Both the position numbers and the translations under genes were made by a program. Below are positions 16,101-30,000 of a stretch of DNA of 64,000 nucleotides, one piece after another (the first letter of the stretch is position 1; each line of letters starts with the position of its first letter). The notes under the pieces were generated by a model, which made no database searches, was not told the DNA's origin, and saw nothing but the letters and a program-made list of their open reading frames with translations. Source of the stretch: Eledone cirrhosa. Its lineage: Eukaryota; Mollusca; Cephalopoda; Octopoda; Eledonidae. The DNA lies in NCBI GenBank assembly GCA_964016885.1, contig OZ024748.1, positions 36,462,798 through 36,526,797 on the forward strand, read 5' to 3'.

Positions 16101-18830
16101 AGTTATAATATAAGGTTAACAACACAACCTCACAGTCTGTCATAGTTATAATATAAGGTTAACAACACAACCTCACAGTCTGTCATAGTTATAATATAAG
16201 GTTAACAACAACACAGCCTCACAGTCTGTCATAGTTATAATATAAGGTTAACAACAACACAGCCTCACAGTCTGTCATAGTTATAATATAAGGTTAACAA
16301 CACAACCTCACAGTCTGTCATAGTTATAATATAAGGTTAACAACACAACCTCACAGTCTGTCATAGTTATAATATAAGGTTAACAACACAACCTCACAGT
16401 CTCTCATAGTTATAATATAAGGTTAACAACACAACCTCACAGTCTGTCATAGTTATAATATAAGGTTAACAACAACACAGCCTCACAGTCTCTCATAGTT
16501 ATAATATAAGGTTAACAACAACACAGCCTCACAGTCTGTCATAGTTATAATATAAGGTTAACAACAACAACACAACCTCACAGTCTGTCATAGTTATAAT
16601 ATAAGGTTAACAACACAACCTCACAGTCTGTCATAGTTATAATATAAGGATAACAATACAACCTCACAGTCTGTCATAGTTATAATATAAGGTTAACAAC
16701 ACAACCTCACAGTCTGTCATAGTTATAATATAAGGTTAACAACAACACAGCCTCACAGTCTGTCATAGTTATAATATAAGGTTAACAACAACACAGCCTC
16801 ACAGTCTGTCATAGTTATAATATAAGGTTAACAACAACAACACAACCTCACAGTCTGTCATTGTTATAATATAAGGTTAACAACACAACCTCACAGTCTG
16901 TCATAGTTATAATATAAGGTTAACAACACAACGTCACAGTCTGTCATAGTTATAATATAGGTTAACAACACAACCTCACAGTCTGTCATAGTTATAATAT
17001 AAGATTAACAACAACACAACCTCACAGTCTGTCATAGTTATAATATAAGGTTAACAACACAACGTCACAGTCTGTCATAGTTATAATATAGGTTAACAAC
17101 ACAACCTCACAGTCTTTCATAGTTATAATATAAGGTTAACAGCACAACCTCACAGTCTTTCATTGTTATAATATAAGGTTAACAACACAACCACACAGTC
17201 TGTCATAGTTATAATATAAGGTTAACAACACAACCTCACAGTCTTTCATAGTTATAATATAAGGTTAACAACACAACCACACAGTCTGTCATTGTTATAA
17301 TATAAGCTTAACAACACAACCACACAGTCTGTCATAGTTATAATATAAGGTTAACAACACAACCTCACAGTCTTTCATAGTTATAATATAAGGTTAACAA
17401 CACAACCTCACAGTCTCTCATAGTTATAATATAAGGTTAACAACACAACCACACAGTCTGTCATAGTTATAATATAAGGTTAACAACAACACAAGCTCAC
17501 AGACTGTCATAGTTATAATATAAGGTTAACAACACAACCATACAGTCTGTCATAGTTATAATATAAGGTTAACAACAACACCAGCTCACAGTCTGTCATA
17601 GTTATAATATAAGGTTAACAACCCAACCACACAGTCTGTCATAGTTATAATATAAGGTTAACAACACAAACTCACAGTCTGTCATAGTTATAATATAAGG
17701 TTAACAACACAAGCTCACAGTCTGTCATAGTTATAATATAAGGTTAAAAACAACACAAGCTCACAGTCTGTCATAGTTATAATATAAGGTTAACAACACA
17801 ACCTCACAGTCTGTCATAGTTATAATATAAGGTTAACAATAACACAACCTCACAGTCTGTCATAGTTATAATATAAGGTTAACAACACAAACTCACAGTC
17901 TGTCATAGTTATAATATAAGGTTAACAACAACAACACAACCTCACAGTCTGTCATAGTTATAATATAAGGTTAACAACAAGACAGCCACACAGTCTGTCA
18001 TAGTTATAATATAAGGTTAACAAGAACACAGCCACACAGTGTGTCATAGTTATAATATAAGTTTAACAACACAACCTCACAGTCTGTCATAGTTATAATA
18101 TAAGGTTAACAACAACACAACCACACAGTCTGTCATAGTTATAATACAAGGTTAACAACACAACCTCACAGTCTGTCATAGTTATAATATAAGTTTAACA
18201 ACAACACAAGCTCACAGTCTGTCATAGTTATAATATAAGGTTAACAACACAACCACACAGTCTATCTTAGTTATAATATAATGTTAACAACACAACCACA
18301 CAGTCTGTCATAGTTATAATATAAGGTTAACAACAACACAGCCTCACAGTCTGTCATAGTTATAATATAAGGTTAACAACACAACCTCACAGTCTGTCAT
18401 AGTTATAATATAAGGTTAACAACACAACCTCACAGTCTGTCATAGTTATAATATAAGATTAACAACACAACCTCACAGTCTGTCATAGTTATAATATAAG
18501 GTTAACAACACAACCTCACAGTCTGTCATAGTTATAATATAAGGTTAACAACAACACAGCCTCACAGTCTCTCATAGTTATAATATAAGGTTAACAACAA
18601 CACAGCCTCACAGTCTGTCATAGTTATAATATAAGGTTAACAACAACAACACAACCTCACAGTCTGTCATAGTTATAATATAAGGTTAACAACACAACCT
18701 TACAGTCTGTCATAGTTATAATATAAGGATAACAACACAACCTCACAGTCTGTCATAGTTATAATATAAGGTTAACAACACAACCTCACAGTCTGTCATA
18801 GTTATAATATAAGGTTAACAACAACACAAC

Positions 18831-21800
18831 CTCACGGTCTGTCATAGTTATAATATAAGGTTAACAACAACACAGCCTCACAGTCTGTCATAGTTATAAT
18901 ATAAGGTTAACAACAACAACACAACCTCACAGTCTGTCATTGTTATAATATAAGGTTAACAACACAACCTCACAGTCTGTCATAGTTATAATATAAGGTT
19001 AACAACACAACGTCACAGTCTGTCATAGTTATAATATAGGTTAACAACACAACCTCACAGTCTGTCATAGTTATAATATAAGGTTAACAACAACACAACC
19101 TCACAGTCTGCCATAGTTATAATATAAGGTTAACAACACAACCTCACAGTCTTTCATAGTTATAATATAAGGTTAACAACACAACCTCACAGTCTTTCAT
19201 AGTTATAATATAAGGTTAACAACACAACCTCACAGTCTTTCATTGTTATAATATAAGGTTAACAACACAACCACACAGTCTGTCATAGTTATAATATAAG
19301 GTTAACAACATAACCACACAGTCTGTCATAATTATAATATAAGGTTAACAACACAACCTCACAGTCTTTCATAGTTATAATATAAGGTTAACAACACAAC
19401 CACACAGTCTGTCATATTTATAATATAAGGTTAACAACACAACCTCACAGTCTGTCATAGTTATAATATAAGGTTAACAACACAACCTCACAGTCTGTCA
19501 TAGTTATAATATAAGGTTAACAACACAACCTCACAGTCTGTCATAGTTATAATATAAGGTTAACAACAACACAACCTCACAGTCTGTCATAGTTATAATA
19601 TAAGGTTAACAACACAACCTCACAGTCTTTCATAGTTATAATATAAGGTTAACAACACAACCTCACAGTCTTTCATAGTTATAATATAAGGTTAACAACA
19701 CAACCTCACAGTCTTTCATTGTTATAATATAAGGTTAACAACACAACCTCACAGTCTTTCATTGTTATAATATAAGGTTAACAACACAACCACACAGTCT
19801 GTCATAGTTATAATATAAGGTTAACAACACAACCTCACAGTCTTTCATAGTTATAATATAAGGTTAACAACACAACAACACAGTCTGTCATAGTTATAAT
19901 ATAAGCTTAACAACACAACCACACAGTCTGTCATAGTTATAATATAAGGTTAAGAACACAACCTCACAGTCTTTCATATTTATAATATAAGGTTAACAAC
20001 ACAACCTCACAGCCTCTCATAGTTATAATATAAGGTTAACAACACAACCACACAGTCTGTCATAGTTATAATATAAGTTTAACAACAACACAAGCTCACA
20101 GTCTGTTATAGTTATAATATAAGGTTAACAACACAACCACACAGTCTGTCATAGTTATAATATAAGGTTAACAACAACACCAGCTCACAGTCTGGCATAG
20201 TTATAATATAAGGTTAACAACACAACCACACAGTCTGTCATATTTATAATATAAGGTTAACAACACAACCTCACAGTCTGTCATAGTTATAATATAAGGT
20301 TAACAACACAACCTTACAGTCTGTCATAGTTATAATATAAGGTTAACAACACAACCTCACAGTCTGTCATAGTTATAATATAAGGTTAACAACTACACAA
20401 CCTCACAGTCTTTCATAGTTATAATATAAGGTTAACAACACAACCTCACAGTCTGTCATAGTTATAATATAAGCTTAACAACACAACCCCACAGTCTGTC
20501 ATAGTTATAATATAAGGTTAACAACACAACCTCACAGTCTTTCATAGTTATAATATAAGGTTAACAACACAACAACACAGTCTGTCATAGTTATAATATA
20601 AGCTTAACAACACAACCACACAGTCTGTCATAGTTATAATATAAGGTTAACAACACAACCTCACAGTCTTTCATATTTATAATATAAGGTTAACAACACA
20701 ACCTCACAGTCTCTCATAGTTATAATATAAGGTTAACAACACAACCACACAGTCTGTCATAGTTATAATATAAGGTTAACAACAACACAAGCTCACAGTC
20801 TGTCATAGTTATAATATAAGGTTAACAACACAACCACACAGTCTGTCATAGTTATAATATAAGGTTAACAACAACACCAGCTCACAGTCTGTCATAGTTA
20901 TAATATAAGGTTAACAACACAACCACACAGTCTGTCATAGTTATAATATAAGGTTAACAACACAACCTCACAGTCTGTCATAGTTATAATATAAGGTTAA
21001 CAACACAACCTTACAGTCTGTCATAGTTATAATATAAGGTTAACAACACAACCTTACAGTCTGTCATAGTTATAATATAAGGTTAACAACACAACCTCAC
21101 AGTCTGTCATAGTTATAATAGAAGGTTAACAACTACACAACCTCACAGTCTTTCATAGTTATAATATAAGGTTAACAACACAACCTCACAGTCTGTCATA
21201 GTTATAATATAAGGTTAACAACACAACCTCACAGTCTGTCATAGTTATAATATAAGGTTAACAACAGCACAACCTCACAGTCTGTCATAGTTATAATATA
21301 AGGTTAACAACACAACCTCACAGTCTGTCATAGTTATAATATAAGGTTAACAACACAACCTCACAGTCTGTCATAGTTATAATATAAGGTTAACAACACA
21401 ACCTCACAGTCTGTCATAGTTATAATATAAGGTTAACAACACAACCTCACAGTCTGTCATAGTTAAAATATAAGGTTAACAACAACACAGCCTCACAGTC
21501 TCTCATAGTTATAATATAAGGTTAACAACAACACAGCCTCACAGTCTGTCATAGTTATAATATAAGGTTAACAACAACAACACAACCTCACAGTCTGTCA
21601 TTGTTATAATATAAGGTTAACAACACAACCTCACAGTCTGTCATAGTTATAATATAAGGATAACAACACAACCTCACAGTCTGTCATAGTTATAATATAA
21701 GGTTAACAACACAACCTCACAGTCTGTCATAGTTATAATATAAGGTTAACAACAACACAGCCTCACAGTCTGTCATAGTTATAATATAAGGTTAACAACA

Positions 21801-24800
21801 ACACAGCCTCACAGTCTGTCATAGTTATAATATAAGGTTAACAACAACAACACAACCTCACAGTCTGTCATTGTTATAATATAAGGTTAACAACACAACC
21901 TCACAGTCTGTCATAGTTATAATATAAGGTTAACAACACAACGTCACAGTCTGTCATAGTTATAATATAGGTTAACAACACAACCTCACAGTCTGTCATA
22001 GTTATAATATAAGATTAACAACAACACAACCTCACAGTCTGTCATAGTTATAATATAAGGTTAACAACACAACGTCACAGTCTGTCATAGTTATAATATA
22101 GGTTAACAACACAACCTCACAGTCTTTCATAGTTATAATATAAGGTTAACAGCACAACCTCACAGTCTTTCATTGTTATAATATAAGGTTAACAACACAA
22201 CCACACAGTCTGTCATAGTTATAATATAAGGTTAACAACACAACCTCACAGTCTTTCATAGTTATAATATAAGGTTAACAACACAACCACACAGTCTGTC
22301 ATTGTTATAATATAAGCTTAACAACACAACCACACAGTCTGTCATAGTTATAATATAAGGTTAACAACACAACCTCACAGTCTTTCATAGTTATAATATA
22401 AGGTTAACAACACAACCTCACAGTCTCTCATAGTTATAATATAAGGTTAACAACACAACCACACAGTCTGTCATAGTTATAATATAAGGTTAACAACAAC
22501 ACAAGCTCACAGTCTGTCATAGTTATAATATAAGGTTAACAACACAACCATACAGTCTGTCATAGTTATAATATAAGGTTAACAACAACACCAGCTCACA
22601 GTCTGTCATAGTTATAATATAAGGTTAACAACCCAACCACACAGTCTGTCATAGTTATAATATAAGGTTAACAACACAAACTCACAGTCTGTCATAGTTA
22701 TAATATAAGGTTAACAACACAAGCTCACAGTCTGTCATAGTTATAATATAAGGTTAAAAACAACACAAGCTCACAGTCTGTCATAGTTATAATATAAGGT
22801 TAACAACACAACCTCACAGTCTGTCATAGTTATAATATAAGGTTAACAATAACACAACCTCACAGTCTGTCATAGTTATAATATAAGGTTAACAACACAA
22901 ACTCACAGTCTGTCATAGTTATAATATAAGGTTAACAACAACAACACAACCTCACAGTCTGTCATAGTTATAATATAAGGTTAACAACAAGACAGCCACA
23001 CAGTCTGTCATAGTTATATTATAAGGTTAACAAGATCACAGCCACACAGTGTGTCATAGTTATAATATAAGTTTAACAACACAACCTCACAGTCTGTCAT
23101 AGTTATAATATAAGGTTAACAACAGCACAACCTCACAGTCTGTCATAGTTATAATATAAGGTTAACAACACAACCTCACAGTGTGTCATAGTTATAATAA
23201 TAGGTTAACAACAACACAACCTCACAGTCTCTCATAGTTATAATATATGGTTAACAACACAACCTCACAGTCTTTTATAGTTATAATATAAGGTTAACAA
23301 CACAACCTCACAGTCTGTCATAGTTATAATATAAGGTTAACAACAACACAACCACACAGTCTGTCATAGTTATAATATAAGGTTAACAACACAACCTCAC
23401 AGTCTGTCATAGTTATAATATAACGTTAACAACAACACAACCTCACAGTCTGTCATAGTTATAATATAAGTTTAACAACAACACAAGCTCACAGTCTGTC
23501 ATAGTTATAATATAAGGTTAACAACACAACCACACAGTCTATCTTAGTTATAATTTAATGTTAACAACACAACCACACAGTCTGTCATAGTTATAATATA
23601 AGGTTAACAACAACACAGCCTCACAGTCTGTCATAGTTATAATATAAGGTTAACAACACAACCTCACAGTCTGTCATAGTTATAATATAAGGTTAACAAC
23701 ACAACCTCACAGTCTGTCATAGTTATAATATAAGATTAACAACACAACCTCACAGTCTGTCATAGTTATAATATAAGGTTAACAACACAACCTCACAGTC
23801 TGTCATAGTTATAATATAAGGTTAACAACAACACAGCCTCACAGTCTCTCATAGTTATAATATAAGGTTAACAACAACACAGCCTCACAGGCTGTCATAG
23901 TTATAATATAAGGTTAACAACAACAACACAACCTCACAGTCTGTCATAGTTATAATATAAGGTTAACAACACAACCTTACAGTCTGTCATAGTTATAATA
24001 TAAGGATAACAACACAACCTCACAGTCTGTCATAGTTATAATATAAGGTTAACAACACTACCTCACAGTCTGTCATAGTTATAATATAAGGTTAACAACA
24101 ACACAGCCTCACAGTCTGTCATAGTTATAATATAAGGTTAACAACACAACCTCACAGTCTGTCATAGTTATAATATAAGGTTAACAACAACACAGCCTCA
24201 CAGTCTGTCATAGTTATAATATAAGGTTAACAACAACAACACAACCTCACAGTCTGTCATTGTTATGATATAAGGTTAACAACACAACCTCACAGTCTGT
24301 CATAGTTATAATATAAGGTTAACAACACAACGTCACAGTCTGTCATAGTTATAATATAGGTTAACAACACAACCTCACAGTCTGTCATAGTTATAATATA
24401 GGGTTAACAACAACACAACCTCACAGTCTGCCATAGTTATAATATAAGGTTGACAACACAACCTCACAGTCTTTCATAGTTATAATATAAGGTTAACAAC
24501 ACAACCTCACAGTCTTTCATAGTTATAATATAAGGTTAACAACACAACCTCACAGTCTTTCATTGTTATAATATAAGGTTAACAACACAACCACACAGTC
24601 TGTCATAGTTATAATATAAGGTTAACAACATAACCACACAGTCTGTCATAGTTATAATATAAGGTTAACAACACAATCTCACAGTCTTTCATAGTTATAA
24701 TATAAGGTTAACAGCACAACCTCACAGTCTTTCATTGTTATAATATAAGGTTAACAACACAACCACACAGTCTGTCATAGTTATAATATAAGGTTAACAA

Positions 24801-24900
24801 CACAACCTCACAGTCTTTCATAGTTATAATATAAGGTTAACAACACAACCTCACAGTCTGTCATAGTTATAATATAAGGTTAACAACACAACCTTACAGT
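18831..24900. repeat. Duplicated satellite block, about 6 kb, first copy
   Basis: This block recurs at 27,013-32,980. The offset is 8,182 bp from the CTCACGGTCT unit (18,831 and 27,013) through the two AACTACACAA units (20,391/28,573 and 21,131/29,313) to about 22.97 kb. It then becomes 8,090 bp because the second copy lacks two 46-bp units, the TTATATTATAAGG and GATCACAGCC ones. The GTGTGTCATA unit (23,181 and 31,271) and the TGTTATGATA unit (24,261 and 32,351) keep the new offset. The match ends near 24.9 kb, where CCTTACAG in this copy faces CCTCACAG in the other. Confidence 0.88.
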
Positions 24901-24921
24901 CTGTCATAGTTATAATATAAG
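22981..24921. repeat. Satellite block present three times, copy A (offset 2,074 bp to copy B)
   Basis: This 1.94-kb block is repeated at 25,055-26,995 with a constant 2,074-bp offset. Checks are TAGTTATATT (23,011 and 25,085), GTGTGTCATA (23,181 and 25,255) and TGTTATGATA (24,261 and 26,335). Most of it is also present at about 31.2-33.0 kb as part of the larger 6-kb duplication. The set of rare variants (GATCACAGCC, TCTTTTATAG, AACGTTAAC, ATAATTTAATG) appears in the same order in the copies. Confidence 0.88.
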
Positions 24922-25054
24922 GATAACAACACAACCTCACAGTCTGTCATAGTTATAATATAAGGTTAACAACACAACCTCACAGTCTGTCATAGTTATA
25001 ATATAAGGTTAACAACAACACAACCTCACGGTCTGTCATAGTTATAATATAAGG

Positions 25055-26995
25055 TTAACAACAAGACAGCCACACAGTCTGTCATAGTTATATTATAAGG
25101 TTAACAAGATCACAGCCACACAGTGTGTCATAGTTATAATATAAGTTTAACAACACAACCTCACAGTCTGTCATAGTTATAATATAAGGTTAACAACAGC
25201 ACAACCTCACAGTCTGTCATAGTTATAATATAAGGTTAACAACACAACCTCACAGTGTGTCATAGTTATAATAATAGGTTAACAACAACACAACCTCACA
25301 GTCTCTCATAGTTATAATATATGGTTAACAACACAACCTCACAGTCTTTTATAGTTATAATATAAGGTTAACAACACAACCTCACAGTCTGTCATAGTTA
25401 TAATATAAGGTTAACAACAACACAACCACACAGTCTGTCATAGTTATAATATAAGGTTAACAACACAACCTCACAGTCTGTCATAGTTATAATATAACGT
25501 TAACAACAACACAACCTCACAGTCTGTCATAGTTATAATATAAGTTTAACAACAACACAAGCTCACAGTCTGTCATAGTTATAATATAAGGTTAACAACA
25601 CAACCACACAGTCTATCTTAGTTATAATTTAATGTTAACAACACAACCACACAGTCTGTCATAGTTATAATATAAGGTTAACAACAACACAGCCTCACAG
25701 TCTGTCATAGTTATAATATAAGGTTAACAACACAACCTCACAGTCTGTCATAGTTATAATATAAGGTTAACAACACAACCTCACAGTCTGTCATAGTTAT
25801 AATATAAGATTAACAACACAACCTCACAGTCTGTCATAGTTATAATATAAGGTTAACAACACAACCTCACAGTCTGTCATAGTTATAATATAAGGTTAAC
25901 AACAACACAGCCTCACAGTCTCTCATAGTTATAATATAAGGTTAACAACAACACAGCCTCACAGTCTGTCATAGTTATAATATAAGGTTAACAACAACAA
26001 CACAACCTCACAGTCTGTCATAGTTATAATATAAGGTTAACAACACAACCTTACAGTCTGTCATAGTTATAATATAAGGATAACAACACAACCTCACAGT
26101 CTGTCATAGTTATAATATAAGGTTAACAACACTACCTCACAGTCTGTCATAGTTATAATATAAGGTTAACAACAACACAGCCTCACAGTCTGTCATAGTT
26201 ATAATATAAGGTTAACAACACAACCTCACAGTCTGTCATAGTTATAATATAAGGTTAACAACAACACAGCCTCACAGTCTGTCATAGTTATAATATAAGG
26301 TTAACAACAACAACACAACCTCACAGTCTGTCATTGTTATGATATAAGGTTAACAACACAACCTCACAGTCTGTCATAGTTATAATATAAGGTTAACAAC
26401 ACAACGTCACAGTCTGTCATAGTTATAATATAGGTTAACAACACAACCTCACAGTCTGTCATAGTTATAATATAGGGTTAACAACAACACAACCTCACAG
26501 TCTGCCATAGTTATAATATAAGGTTGACAACACAACCTCACAGTCTTTCATAGTTATAATATAAGGTTAACAACACAACCTCACAGTCTTTCATAGTTAT
26601 AATATAAGGTTAACAACACAACCTCACAGTCTTTCATTGTTATAATATAAGGTTAACAACACAACCACACAGTCTGTCATAGTTATAATATAAGGTTAAC
26701 AACATAACCACACAGTCTGTCATAGTTATAATATAAGGTTAACAACACAATCTCACAGTCTTTCATAGTTATAATATAAGGTTAACAGCACAACCTCACA
26801 GTCTTTCATTGTTATAATATAAGGTTAACAACACAACCACACAGTCTGTCATAGTTATAATATAAGGTTAACAACACAACCTCACAGTCTTTCATAGTTA
26901 TAATATAAGGTTAACAACACAACCTCACAGTCTGTCATAGTTATAATATAAGGTTAACAACACAACCTTACAGTCTGTCATAGTTATAATATAAG
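25055..26995. repeat. Satellite block present three times, copy B
   Basis: This is the direct repeat of 22,981-24,921 at 2,074 bp. It sits between the two copies of the 6-kb block, so the simplest history has this segment added locally, either after the large duplication or by a separate exchange. Order of events is inference. Confidence 0.88.
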
Positions 26996-27012
26996 GTTAA
27001 CAACAACACAAC

Positions 27013-30000
27013 CTCACGGTCTGTCATAGTTATAATATAAGGTTAACAACAACACAGCCTCACAGTCTGTCATAGTTATAATATAAGGTTAACAACAACA
27101 ACACAACCTCACAGTCTGTCATTGTTATAATATAAGGTTAACAACACAACCTCACAGTCTGTCATAGTTATAATATAAGGTTAACAACACAACGTCACAG
27201 TCTGTCATAGTTATAATATAGGTTAACAACACAACCTCACAGTCTGTCATAGTTATAATATAAGGTTAACAACAACACAACCTCACAGTCTGCCATAGTT
27301 ATAATATAAGGTTAACAACACAACCTCACAGTCTTTCATAGTTATAATATAAGGTTAACAACACAACCTCACAGTCTTTCATAGTTATAATATAAGGTTA
27401 ACAACACAACCTCACAGTCTTTCATTGTTATAATATAAGGTTAACAACACAACCACACAGTCTGTCATAGTTATAATATAAGGTTAACAACATAACCACA
27501 CAGTCTGTCATAGTTATAATATAAGGTTAACAACACAACCTCACAGTCTTTCATAGTTATAATATAAGTTTAACAACACAACCACACAGTCTGTCATATT
27601 TATAATATAAGGTTAACAACACAACCTCACAGTCTGTCATAGTTATAATATAAGGTTAACAACACAACCTCACAGTCTGTCATAGTTATAATATAAGGTT
27701 AACAACACAACCTCACAGTCTGTCATAGTTATAATATAAGGTTAACAACAACACAACCTCACAGTCTGTCATAGTTATAATATAAGGTTAACAACACAAC
27801 CTCACAGTCTTTCATAGTTATAATATAAGGTTAACAACACAACCTCACAGTCTTTCATAGTTATAATATAAGGTTAACAACACAACCTCACAGTCTTTCA
27901 TTGTTATAATATAAGGTTAACAACACAACCTCACAGTCTTTTATTGTTATAATATAAGGTTAACAACACAACCACACAGTCTGTCATAGTTATAATATAA
28001 GGTTAACAACACAACCTCACAGTCTTTCATAGTTATAATATAAGGTTAACAACACAACAACACAGTCTGTCATAGTTATAATATAAGCTTAACAACACAA
28101 CCACACAGTCTGTCATAGTTATAATATAAGGTTAAGAACACAACCTCACAGTCTTTCATATTTATAATATAAGGTTAACAACACAACCTCACAGCCTCTC
28201 ATAGTTATAATATAAGGTTAACAACACAACCACACAGTCTGTCATAGTTATAATATAAGTTTAACAACAACACAAGCTCACAGTCTGTTATAGTTATAAT
28301 ATAAGGTTAACAACACAACCACACAGTCTGTCATAGTTATAATATAAGGTTAACAACAACACCAGCTCACAGTCTGGCATAGTTATAATATAAGGTTAAC
28401 AACACAACCACACAGTCTGTCATATTTATAATATAAGGTTAACAACACAACCTCACAGTCTGTCATAGTTATAATATAAGGTTAACAACACAACCTTACA
28501 GTCTGTCATAGTTATAATATAAGGTTAACAACACAACCTCACAGTCTGTCATAGTTATAATATAAGGTTAACAACTACACAACCTCACAGTCTTTCATAG
28601 TTATAATATAAGGTTAACAACACAACCTCACAGTCTGTCATAGTTATAATATAAGCTTAACAACACAACCCCACAGTCTGTCATAGTTATAATATAAGGT
28701 TAACAACACAACCTCACAGTCTTTCATAGTTATAATATAAGGTTAACAACACAACAACACAGTCTGTCATAGTTATAATATAAGCTTAACAACACAACCA
28801 CACAGTCTGTCATAGTTATAATATAAGGTTAACAACACAACCTCACAGTCTTTCATATTTATAATATAAGGTTAACAACACAACCTCACAGTCTCTCATA
28901 GTTATAATATAAGGTTAACAACACAACCACACAGTCTGTCATAGTTATAATATAAGGTTAACAACAACACAAGCTCACAGTCTGTCATAGTTATAATATA
29001 AGGTTAACAACACAACCACACAGTCTGTCATAGTTATAATATAAGGTTAACAACAACACCAGCTCACAGTCTGTCATAGTTATAATATAAGGTTAACAAC
29101 ACAACCACACAGTCTGTCATAGTTATAATATAAGGTTAACAACACAACCTCACAGTCTGTCATAGTTATAATATAAGGTTAACAACACAACCTTACAGTC
29201 TGTCATAGTTATAATATAAGGTTAACAACACAACCTTACAGTCTGTCATAGTTATAATATAAGGTTAACAACACAACCTCACAGTCTGTCATAGTTATAA
29301 TAGAAGGTTAACAACTACACAACCTCACAGTCTTTCATAGTTATAATATAAGGTTAACAACACAACCTCACAGTCTGTCATAGTTATAATATAAGGTTAA
29401 CAACACAACCTCACAGTCTGTCATAGTTATAATATAAGTTTAACAACAGCACAACCTCACAGTCTGTCATAGTTATAATATAAGGTTAACAACACAACCT
29501 CACAGTCTGTCATAGTTATAATATAAGGTTAACAACACAACCTCACAGTCTGTCATAGTTATAATATAAGGTTAACAACACAACCTCACAGTCTGTCATA
29601 GTTATAATATAAGGTTAACAACACAACCTCACAGTCTGTCATAGTTAAAATATAAGGTTAACAACAACACAGCCTCACAGTCTCTCATAGTTATAATATA
29701 AGGTTAACAACAACACAGCCTCACAGTCTGTCATAGTTATAATATAAGGTTAACAACAACAACACAACCTCACAGTCTGTCATTGTTATAATATAAGGTT
29801 AACAACACAACCTCACAGTCTGTCATAGTTATAATATAAGGATAACAACACAACCTCACAGTCTGTCATAGTTATAATATAAGGTTAACAACACAACCTC
29901 ACAGTCTGTCATAGTTATAATATAAGGTTAACAACAACACAGCCTCACAGTCTGTCATAGTTATAATATAAGGTTAACAACAACACAGCCTCACAGTCTG